From contig NC_046636.1 of NCBI RefSeq assembly GCF_900324485.2, positions 8,285,472-8,349,471 of the forward strand: 64,000 nt of DNA, written 5' to 3'. The notes below the pieces were generated by a model. The model did not search any database. It saw only the letters and a list, made by a program, of their open reading frames with translations, and had not been told where the DNA came from. The position numbers and the translations under genes were made by a program. The DNA is from Mastacembelus armatus. Its lineage: Eukaryota > Chordata > Actinopteri > Synbranchiformes > Mastacembelidae. The first letter of the stretch is position 1. Each line of letters begins with the position of its first letter. This document shows positions 55,501 to 64,000 of this stretch, piece by piece.

Positions 55501-56877
55501 AACTGATGATAATTTTTTGTAAATCAATTCAAGTAAAAAATAATATTAACAATAACCTTAATATTTACTGCTTCACTTTAATATTAGTGTTTAGTGACTA
55601 CCTTGTTAATGACTGACAATCCATCAGTTTTTACTGGAGCAAATTATACTGATAATTTCGTAGCCAAAATTAAAACTGGAAGTATGTTTGAATTATCAAT
55701 TGATTTTGCTAATTTTTACACTTATCATACCATGTCAGAGCCCAAAGTGACATCTTTAAGTAGTTTTAATCAACAAATGGCCACAATTATATACAAAAAA
55801 AGAAAAGTAACAAATAATTCTAAGTAAATTTATCTGTAAATTAATTAAGCATCTTATTTCATGAAGTTTCAGTCATTCAGCAATCAAAACTGACAAACAT
55901 TTTTTTGTATACAGCTTATAAAATGTGAGGATCTATTAAAAACCCGAGGGTAAACAAAATACTGTTTACTTAGGCAAAAAAAAAAAAGAGAGAGACTGCT
56001 CCTTGGGCAAACCAAGACATTTGAAAACACCTGGTTTCTGGGACAGTGTGAGGCATTTTAAACAGAAAATAGTTAAATAATTACCCAAATAAAATAACCC
56101 ACAGATGAATCGGCAATGGATATGTTGGTAATACTGACCGCAGCAAGAAAGTTGCCGAAGTTGCCTTCAGCGTTCACTCACTGAATTAAACTGTTTAAGA
56201 TGGATAACGTTTGTAAAACCGGAGTATGTGACTTTATTTCCACAAGTCTGCGTATTTAAAAATATGCTAAGCTTTAATATGCTAATGTAACGAGCTATCA
56301 GTAATTAGATGGTTAACGGGAACAGAAAAAAAAAAAACACAGCTGTGGATAAGGGTGGTTAACATTTGATTAGCTAGTAAATGCTAACTCAGCTCTCAGG
56401 AACAACGATATCGCTCCAGTTTAGTCTGTAGCAGCTGACTTTCCAACGCGTTTTTATGCAGTGATTTAACTACATGTCAGCCCATTTGTTTGCTAATGAA
56501 ACGTCAGGTGCTCATTATTCACGGCGCCAGCGAGCTAGCTAGCATTCAACTATTTAACCCGCTGCACATGCTGTTCCTGACTGAGGTCAGGGTGTTTTAA
56601 AGACAGACTGAAAAGCTAATTTGTGTTTTTTTCAGCGATGCGGTTCAGGACGTTAATATCAACATTAGCTACTCCGCATCCCAAACCTTCAGGTTTATTA
56701 CCGCAGCGTTCATTGGCTGCCAAACAGCGATGCGGGACATTTCGGGCTTACCCGTGCAGCTCTGGTGATATTCAGGTCCTTCATCACTTCTTCAAACGCA
56801 GCGGTCTCCTCCGCCTGTTTCTGATTATGCAAAGCGATTTTTTCGCTGAATTTGCGGGGATTGTTAGAGGACGCCAT
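45696..56877 (-). CDS. crtc1: CREB-regulated transcription coactivator 1
   Basis: Fourteen coding exons on the minus strand: 56752-56877, 54718-54834, 54076-54201, 53363-53424, 52990-53084, 52387-52457, 52262-52305, 51340-51563, 50427-50578, 50019-50255, 48291-48377, 46353-46439, 46080-46254 and 45696-45901. They give 602 residues (human 634). The N-terminal CREB-binding coiled coil (1 to about 42) reads [29 protein letters not shown] (145-153) holds the SIK/AMPK-regulated serine, S147, that binds 14-3-3. NIPNIILT near 530 contains a PxIxIT-type calcineurin dock. A Gln-rich segment (exon 10) precedes the acidic C-terminal activation domain, which ends TFRMDRL. CRTC proteins enter the nucleus after dephosphorylation and coactivate CREB with CBP/p300. 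Intron 3 appears to be AT-AC and intron 9 GC-AG; the other twelve are GT-AG. The call over crtc2/3 rests on the comp and klhl26 neighbours and [20 protein letters not shown]. Confidence 0.95.
49499..49542. repeat. (GT)22 microsatellite in crtc1 intron 10
   Basis: Twenty-two uninterrupted GT units. Likely polymorphic. Confidence 0.95.
50256..50426 (-). other. GC-AG intron of crtc1 (intron 9)
   Basis: The donor reads CAG|GCAAGA (exon end 50427, GC at 50426-50425) and the acceptor CCTCAG|GCC before 50255. Joining at these points keeps the frame ([15 protein letters not shown]). No nearby GT gives an equally good match, so a GC-AG intron with otherwise strong consensus is the best reading. Confidence 0.8.
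53425..54075 (-). other. U12-type AT-AC intron of crtc1 (intron 3)
   Basis: The 5' splice site is ATATCCTTTC (54075-54066), a perfect U12-type AT-AC donor. The branch site CCTTAAC lies at 53440-53434, about 10 bases from the AC that ends the intron (53426-53425). Splicing here gives [21 protein letters not shown], which matches the family (human GRQADSCPYG). The nearest AG acceptor would remove the conserved DSC and shift the frame. Confidence 0.88.
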
Positions 56878-57010
56878 GTTTCCCTCTTCTTCTCAATGGA
56901 ATGTTGCGTTACGCACCGCGCCACGGCCTTCTGGTGTCGTCATCACGCACAGCCAGCGTGTGTGTTGATTCTGCCTTTTGCTTCAGCAGATCCCAGTAAC
57001 CCAAGAGGTA
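56878..57010 (-). promoter_or_regulatory. crtc1 promoter region
   Basis: CpG-containing sequence upstream of the crtc1 ATG, within a GC-richer block that extends into intron 1 (about 56500-57000). No TATA box was seen. The start is supported by the conserved first residues [13 protein letters not shown]. Confidence 0.45.
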
Positions 57011-59309
57011 AAATCAAAATAGGATGATACTGAACTTTACCCACCACAAATGGATTTGTGCCCAAAATGCTTACTATACATAGTGAAATAAATACATTGT
57101 GTAAATGTACAATCCGTATATATATATCTTGTACTTATGTAACAAAATACATCTTTAACACTTCATTACCTATAAACTTCAATTTACTGACATCTCACTA
57201 GACATCTCTGCTGTTACAAATATGAATAAATAATTAAAGGGTACTGTATTTCTCATTTTTTAATAAGTCATCTTGTATGCAGTTAATAATGCTCATTATC
57301 TATTAATAATGGATAAAGGCTTTTTCAATTTTTAATCAGCCATCACCACAGGTCACCAATAAATGTTTAGAAATAGATTATGGCAGGTTTTACAGAAGCA
57401 GCCCACTGGAGGAGCCTCGCTAAAAAGACAAATGTGTCATGCTGGAGGAGGATTTTCCACATCTTGCCAATTCCAGTATAATTTGTCTACAAAGCATTAT
57501 TAAATCATTAACCCTTAATTTGTCTGTTAATTACAGGATATAAACCCTTTACAAATGTGGCTTATTATAATATGTTAAAATATTTTATAGCCCACACAAT
57601 CAGTTAATGGAAGGAAAGAATTGGCAGGGTAATCAATCATAAAAAAAATTTTGAAATGCAAGCCAAATGGAAAGAAACATGTTACTTTATTAGGTAGAAC
57701 GGTAGAGAAATGGTCCCTTTAAGTGTGTGGAAGCCAACAGTTCAAGCATTTATAGCCCAATATAACACAGTGTTTCGCTTGTTTTGATGTCCAAATTTAA
57801 AAATAAGAAGCAAAATTACAAGTGTAATTTTAAAAGGTGATAAACTTTTAATAAAGGATGCACATAAAGCTACACAGGTGTCTACATTCTCCTTTGACTA
57901 CAGTGATTTCCTTTATGTTGCACTTCAATGACATAATGTGCTTTTACTGGTACAGGTAAAACATAAAGACACACTAAGGCAAACGAGTACATTAAGTACA
58001 TCGATAGCTTCAGCAGCAGAATCAGATGTCTGATAAATACTGCTTTGAAAAGTGCAGCAATGCAGTCAAAATAAACACTCAAGTTGGTTATCAGCTATGA
58101 CAAATGAATAGTCTGATTACATCTCTATTAAATAAATTACAGATTGCTGGGGGTTTGTGCAATAGCTCAGAAGTTATATCTTCACTTTTCAAAAGAGAAT
58201 TATCCCCTGCAAAGATAAATATTATTGTGATACCATAGTATTGGGACAAGTGCACAACGTAGCTAAATCTGAATACAAGATGTAGCATTTGTCTAACAAA
58301 GTGCAGCACACACTGATAATCCAACAGAGACACACAATTATTTATGTAGCTGCCTTAGGAGGTCACATTGTTTTGTTGACAGAACAATTAGTGTGTCATT
58401 GGGAGTTTCAGGTCAGAAAATATGAGGGCAGTAGCAATAAAAACCAACATTAATACCATAATGTGGAACAAAATGAACCAACGCCGAAACATATCCAATA
58501 CTCATGGTCACGTGTGCAATCACTACACTGAATTGATATGTGGTTTGCTGATTGACATGCATGTAAAAACAGATTATTTTTTTTCTTGGTTGTGTCAATA
58601 AAACAAATTAAAAAAAAAAAAAATAACTGTACAATCAAAATGTCCAACATTATACATTATAAAGGCTGAGTATGTTAACACCTTCAACACAGCAAATTTT
58701 AACTCAAAACTTCCATTTAAAAACAAGATTTCAATTTGACACATACTCTGATAAAATAACATCAAAAGAGCCTATTATTGCCATTAACTTAAGCCCTTGA
58801 TTGGTAAAACTGTAACATATTTACAGGCTGAATGATTCATCTTTTTGTATTAAAGCATAGGTAATGCTGTTGTGGAAGTGAAACTAGATTTTCCTAGTTC
58901 ATTGGACAGCTGAGCTTATATTTACCAAATAGGCAAACGGATCACAATCAAAGATTAGAGACCATATCAAAATCAATGTTAAACTAGGAGATTACTCTGA
59001 ACTTCAAATTGCTGACAACTCTTCCACTGGAATGTAATGAAATAAAGCTGACAAACTGTCAAAACCTATAATCGATCTACAATTCAAAAGCTTGTTCCTG
59101 TATCATACTGTTAACACAAAAATCCTTCATTAGTCATATCTGACCCCGGACATGGATAGAAAATAATGTATCATTCTGTGCAATGCTGCTTAGTAAATTT
59201 TCACTCACACACGCACAACAGCAGCTTACATAATGTTCACACTTTGTTGACTCAATGGTCAGCAGAAAGAGCACAGGGAATAAAATCTTCACAGATGCAG
59301 GTCAGATGG
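57011..59309 (-). other. klhl26 3' UTR and klhl26-crtc1 spacer
   Basis: AT-rich, no coding exon. Candidate minus-strand polyadenylation signals are AATAAA at 57686-57691 and the variant ATTAAA at 57847-57852, suggesting a 3' UTR of about 1.5 kb. Nothing else recognised. Confidence 0.4.
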
Positions 59310-61514
59310 TTAGCGTTGTGTGGTGATTTGTGGAAGTATAATCGGTGTACAAGCAATGCCAGCAAAAGATTCTGGGAAGTGTAAATCCCTCTCCCACTCA
59401 TCTGTCTCCGTGTTGTACACCTGCACAATGCTGGTGACGTTGTTTAGGTGCCAGTTGTAGCCGCCAACAATGTAGATCTTCCCGTCCAGTAAGCAGCAGC
59501 CTGCCTCAGACTGCCCGGCTCTCATGGGACTGACAGTGGTCCACTGGTCATTCTCTGGAATGTAATACTCAACTGCCAGCACGTCAAAGCAACGGTCCAC
59601 GTGGTCCATGCGACCACCCAGAGCATAAATCCGATCCCTGGTGCTGATCATGGCATGCAGCACTCTGGGTTCATTCATGGGAGCTTTAAAATCCCACTGG
59701 TCTGATACTGGATCATAGCAGTGAAGAGTTTTCTTGTCATCCAGAGAGACGCCATAACCCCCTGAGATATACAGCTTTTCTCCGCAGGGAGTTCCTGCAT
59801 GACCCCAAATCCTGCGTTTTAAGGGTTCTGTATAAATCCACTCATTCTGCTTTGGACAGTAACACTCCACTGATGACAGACTGCCAGATCGATTGCGCCC
59901 TCCGGTGGCATACAGCTGTCCATTCAGCACGTTGAGCTGAAATTGAATACGAGCCTCCTGCATGGATTGGATGCGCAGCCACTGACTAAGATGGGGGTCG
60001 TAGCGGAAACAACTATCGACTGCACCCTCACCGCTGCGGTACTGTAAGTGCTGTCCACCAACAATATACACAAAGTTATCAAGTACGGCAACGCAAGCGT
60101 GACTGCACCCTGTCTCCATCTCTGTCAGCTCTTTAAACTGGCGGGAGGCAATATCAGGGAGACAGTACACCTTCGTGCTCACTGTGCGGTCATTGTCAGT
60201 GTAGGGCGTCCCTCCAAAAGTAATGAGTGACACTACATCAGAACGAATGAGTGTCCGTGAAGACTGCATCTCATGTTGTCGGAAGGGAAGGATCTGGTAA
60301 CTGAAGGCCTCAAGGAGATACTGGCGGCACCGCACATCCTCCACCATGATATCCACTGTCTGAACACTGTCCACCAGCTCTGAGGAGCGCATGAGAGGGA
60401 AGCGCACATGGCACAGCACGCTGCTGGCTTCAGCCCGGCGAGACTCATCATACCGGAGCCACCTGATGGCAGCATGGAAGAGGTCAATCTCACTACAGTT
60501 CTTCAGTTTGTTGCTCTGAAGAAAGAAGATGAGGCGCTCCATGGGAATGTGCAGAAAGTCTTCCTCCTTTGCAATTTGGAGGAAGTGACGAAAGGTGAAG
60601 GCATCCACCGACTCCTTAAGGGAAGACAGGCTGAAGGTGGTGGCCATCTGGCCTATGTGCAGGCAGGTTTCTACACTCATTGCTGATTTAAGAAATTCCT
60701 CACAGAGCTCCACAACTGGGACCATCTGAAGAAACACAGCTGCCCCCAGGACATCCTGAATACAGTCCAAGTCTAGAGTGACTTCTGAACTGTAGGCAAA
60801 GTCGATAATATGTTTCAGTCCTCGGGCAGACAAACCCTTCAACTCAATAGTGTCTTGATTAGACTCCCTCATGCCACCAGTAAACATTGCCCTGTAACAC
60901 AAGTAAACAAGAACATTAAATAACAAACCAATCCTATATCTCTTACCTCATTTTCATGGAACTTATTCATATTGTCTACGTTTATCACTTTCACTAATTA
61001 TCACTACATTTAAAACTACCTCACCTTTTATTTTTGGATACATCTAAAATTTCTATGATAGGTAAGAAATCTTCAGCAAAGCAGAACAGCTCAGATCAAA
61101 AACAAAATGAAGGAAAATGAATGCATGCATCACTTTGCGTTTTGAAGTGGATTTCACATTTCACCCTCCTTTACATTCCAAGTCGAGATAAACTGCTTTA
61201 AATATAGTTCATTTGTGAACTGCAGCCTCTGACAGTGCACTCAATGTAAACAGCTCTGAATAAGAGCTTCAGCTACTTGTTTCCAAATTAAAATGTACAT
61301 GGGCAGTAACAGGTCTTATGATTTAGACTGACCTGAAGTAATCGCTACAGGCGGCCAGCACTGCTTTGTGGACTTGGAAGCACTCCTCGTTGATGACCAG
61401 CACAACGTCAAGTAGTTGGCCCTGACCCCGTAAGAATGACAAACCCTGGAGGAGGGTGGCACTGTGGCTTGGAGCAGAGAAAGTACAGCGCAGGGTGCTA
61501 TTCTTGTTAGCCAT
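59310..61514 (-). CDS. klhl26: Kelch-like protein 26
   Basis: Two coding exons on the minus strand, 61333-61514 (with one further exonic base after an acceptor at 61515) and 59310-60891, give 587 residues from the ATG at 61514 (MANKNSTLRCTFSAPSHSAT). Domains: BTB (about 25-133; LLDVVLVINEECFQVHKAVL, AACSDYFRAMFTGGMRES), BACK (about 138-240), and kelch repeats with motifs YIVGGQ, YATGGR, YISGGY, YALGGR and YIVGGY, ending SFAGIACTPIILPQITTQR. BTB-kelch proteins usually act as substrate adaptors of cullin-3 ubiquitin ligases; targets of KLHL26 are not established. Human KLHL26 is about 615 residues, so some 28 N-terminal residues may come from an upstream exon; the reading frame could pass through the acceptor at 61515 into such an exon. 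Intron 2 is 441 bases. Confidence 0.95.
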
Positions 61515-61746
61515 ACTGGAAGAGAAAAATGGCCTTGTCACAATCAGTGAATTGGGGGCTCCTACATTTATTTTAAATAAAAATGCCATACTTTCCAGTG
61601 CTTAAATTCTAAAGTGAAATGATAGAGTTTTCAGTATAATGTATACTGCTAGAAGCTATTACATGTTATTCTGGAGTAATGTGTCGCTCTGTAGTGTCTA
61701 TGTTAAGCTGCAGATGCACACAACAACACATTACATTAGAAACTTA

Positions 61747-62093
61747 ATCTAATCTAGGGCAGCATGGTGGATGAGTGGTTAGCATTGTTGCCTCACAGCA
61801 AGAAGGTCATGGTTTCGAAACCTGGCCTTTCTGTGTGGAGTTTGCATGTTCTCCCTGTGCTTATGTGTGTTTACTCCAGGTACTCCGGTTTCCTCCCACA
61901 GTCCAAAACCATGCATGTTAGGTTGATTGGTGACTCTAAATTGCCCATAGGAGTGAGTGTGTGTGGTTTCTGTGTCTATATGTGTCCCTGTGATGGACTG
62001 GTAACCTGTCCAGAAAGAAAGCTAGGATAGGCTCCAGCAGATTCTGGTTAAGGAATAAGCGGGTATGAAAAATGGATGGATGGATCTAATCTA
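61747..62093 (+). mobile_element. Full-length tRNA-derived SINE copy 3 with 10-bp target-site duplication
   Basis: The element spans 61757-62083. The duplication ATCTAATCTA is perfect at 61747-61756 and 62084-62093. The head GGGCAGCATGGTGG is followed by A-box-like GTGGTTAGCATTG and B-box-like GGTTTCGAAACC, marking a tRNA-derived promoter. The body includes GTGTGGAGTTTGCATGTTCT, CTCCGGTTTCCTCCCACAGT, TTGGTGACTCTAAATTGCCC and AGGCTCCAGCAG, and the tail is short GGAT repeats. It lies upstream of klhl26 exon 2, probably in intron 1. Confidence 0.88.
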
Positions 62094-64000
62094 CTCAGAC
62101 TGGCCAGTGGGAAATGCAATCCGGAGTGTACAGTGTCTTTGCATTAGTGAGAGTGTATCTGCATACTTAACAGAAACAGTATCAAACTTCAGTGAACAGT
62201 GGAAACAGAACACAGTATACAGCAAATGTGAGTACAATGATAATTGTGTTCATTTACAACTGTTTCATTTGTTTTTACCCAAAGACCAAAAAGATTTAAG
62301 CCACTTCATTTAAAGAACAGATTTTTGACTAATAAAACTATAATGAAAGGTCGTAAAATCCAAAGATGTTCTAATGGGTTCAAATCAGAGGACATACTTA
62401 GCCAGGTCATAGTTTCCACCTTTGTTTTTTTTTTTTCCATTAAAAGCTTAAAATTTTGAAAGACTGAATTTCTGTGTGTCCAGGATCATTGTTACATTGG
62501 AAAATTCCTCTGCCTCTAAGCGTGATTATCAAGTGGGACTTGTTTTCATGTTAGAATACAGGTTACAAATAACCAGAATGCGTCTACTTTACACACCACA
62601 GGGTTTAATCCATATTAAGAACACTAATAAATAAAAGGCAACAATTAGGTAATATATTACACTGAGGTGAAGACTGAAGCAATGAACACACTTCTACCAA
62701 ACAACAATTTAAGATTTCAGTTTTCCTTTTTTCCCCATACCTGTGTGCTGAGCTTATAATATGACTAAATGTTTCATAGATGTGGCTGCACTTTTTCTCA
62801 TCTTTATGTATAGTCTTCAACGACAAATATAACCTAAAAAATTGTTTTCGTGATTGAATCCAATTGCAGACTTAGCTTTAGATATAGATGGGACGAGAGC
62901 CCAACTGATCAACTGACCAGGCCTATTTTATCAGTATGCCAAATGATGCCATACTGTAAGTGAATCGGAATGATTGCAGATACATAGAAATTAATTTGAT
63001 CTATCTATTGATTATTGATAGTTATTGTACTGATATCCAACCATCCATCATGGTGAGAAAAGCAGATGCTCTTTTTGAATGAAGCAAATACTGATCCCTG
63101 CGCGACAGAGCAAGCCAGTTACAAGTGCTGCATTATGGGTTAGTAAGTCTTAAGAGGCTTCGGCCCATGTTCAACAGAAGGAAATTCTCCAGTGGGTGCT
63201 GTAAATGTGTTTCTGCTTCCACAGAAGAAATGATTTCCTGCTTAGTGAGAGCTGGTTGAAAGCATACTCTTGAGGACCTAATGGTCTGTCAAGCAGCCAG
63301 TTACTAATAGTGCAACAGTATGTAATGATGGAGAGCTCCAAAACACAGCCTGGAAAATTCATATTAACCAAGGAAATCATTCAAAAAACAGCTTCTGAAA
63401 AAAAAAGGTGTGATCCTATATCTGTCTGGTGGGTTAGTCTGACCACCAGACAGACATACCTGGACTTTTTTCAGCTGTACTGTCCTTTACACAGCAAACA
63501 TCCTAACCTATCCAAGCATTTCATTGTACCATTTCTGTTCAATTTACAACTGCAAACACATAGGTGCATTATTCTTAGCGTTGTGTGTTTTGCTCATTGT
63601 ACACATACGCTCTTTGGTTTCAGAGCTGAAATATTAATAGTTAATATATTTGATGATTGGTAATAAAAATAAGAAAAATAATAGACCACTATCAAGTAGA
63701 AATGCCCATCCTACATGTGAATATTGTATGCTTTTTTTAAGCTTTAAATTAAATATCTCTTAAGATTTTATTTTAGCAAAATAAATAAAATTGCCAATAT
63801 TTTTCGCTATTTTGTTTATATTTTTAAGGACTAATCGATTAATTAACTGAAAACTAGTTGTAGCCCTGGGTTATTAAAAGATTTTACTTAAAACAAACAA
63901 ACAAAAAAAAAAAAAACACCAGGCTTCACCAAATCCTGGAGGCCCCGACAGCCCCTCGGTGTTTCCTGAAGTCAACACGCGGCGCCGGAACGCTCCAGTG
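62094..64000 (-). other. Upstream of klhl26 exon 2: probable intron 1 and possible first exon
   Basis: Mostly AT-rich with no recognisable exon. The last 70 bases (63930-64000) turn abruptly GC- and CpG-rich. Read on the minus strand they end with a usable splice donor, TTTG|GTGAAG, at 63930/63929. This may be the first exon or promoter edge of klhl26; two of the three frames are open to that donor. The window stops before it can be tested. Confidence 0.3.

Noticed and set aside
61515-61589. Start of klhl26 at the upstream ATG giving MAFLFKINVG
   Set aside because: The added residues translate intron sequence ending in a pyrimidine-rich TTCTCTTCCAG acceptor and do not resemble KLHL26.
61757-61830. 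Possible tRNA gene, because A- and B-box-like strings are present
   Set aside because: No cloverleaf can be closed and the sequence continues into a repeat body with a target-site duplication, so it is a SINE head.

Overview
The window is vertebrate nuclear DNA, almost certainly from a teleost fish. It is AT-rich, its genes are split into many exons with GT-AG introns, and it carries short interspersed repeats of kinds common in ray-finned fishes. All seven genes are orthologues of genes on human chromosome 19p13.11 (family and map knowledge from memory). The species cannot be named from the sequence.

Layout, left to right: slc35e1 (minus, 3585-11284), med26 (minus, 12918-16063), smim7 (minus, 18006-19597), tmem38a (plus, 20701-27900), comp (plus, 30638-39265), crtc1 (minus, 45696-56877) and klhl26 (minus, from 61514 down to 59310, N-terminal exon possibly further right). 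I rebuilt every coding exon by hand. Each model closes in frame from ATG to stop: 378, 569, 75, 291, 748, 602 and at least 587 residues. The first four genes reproduce one human block (SLC35E1-MED26-SMIM7-TMEM38A) and the last three another (COMP-CRTC1-KLHL26). In human these lie about 2 Mb apart; here 2.7 kb separates the tmem38a stop from the comp start.

The genes do not form one pathway. med26 (Mediator) and crtc1 (CREB coactivator) act in transcription, tmem38a is an SR/ER cation channel, slc35e1 a transporter-family protein, comp a cartilage matrix protein, klhl26 a putative cullin-3 adaptor, and smim7 a small membrane protein of unknown role. smim7 and tmem38a are divergent and share a 1.1 kb upstream region. 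comp and crtc1 converge tail to tail.

Non-coding features include three copies of one tRNA-derived SINE (one with a perfect 10-bp target-site duplication), a fold-back element beside tmem38a exon 5, decayed LINE and other repeat remnants, simple repeats and long 3' UTRs. The most unusual observations are an inverted partial copy of comp exon 8 and its splice donor inside comp intron 15, and an apparent AT-AC (U12-type) intron plus a GC-AG intron in crtc1. I found no undescribed multi-gene system; the gene content is an ordinary conserved vertebrate block.
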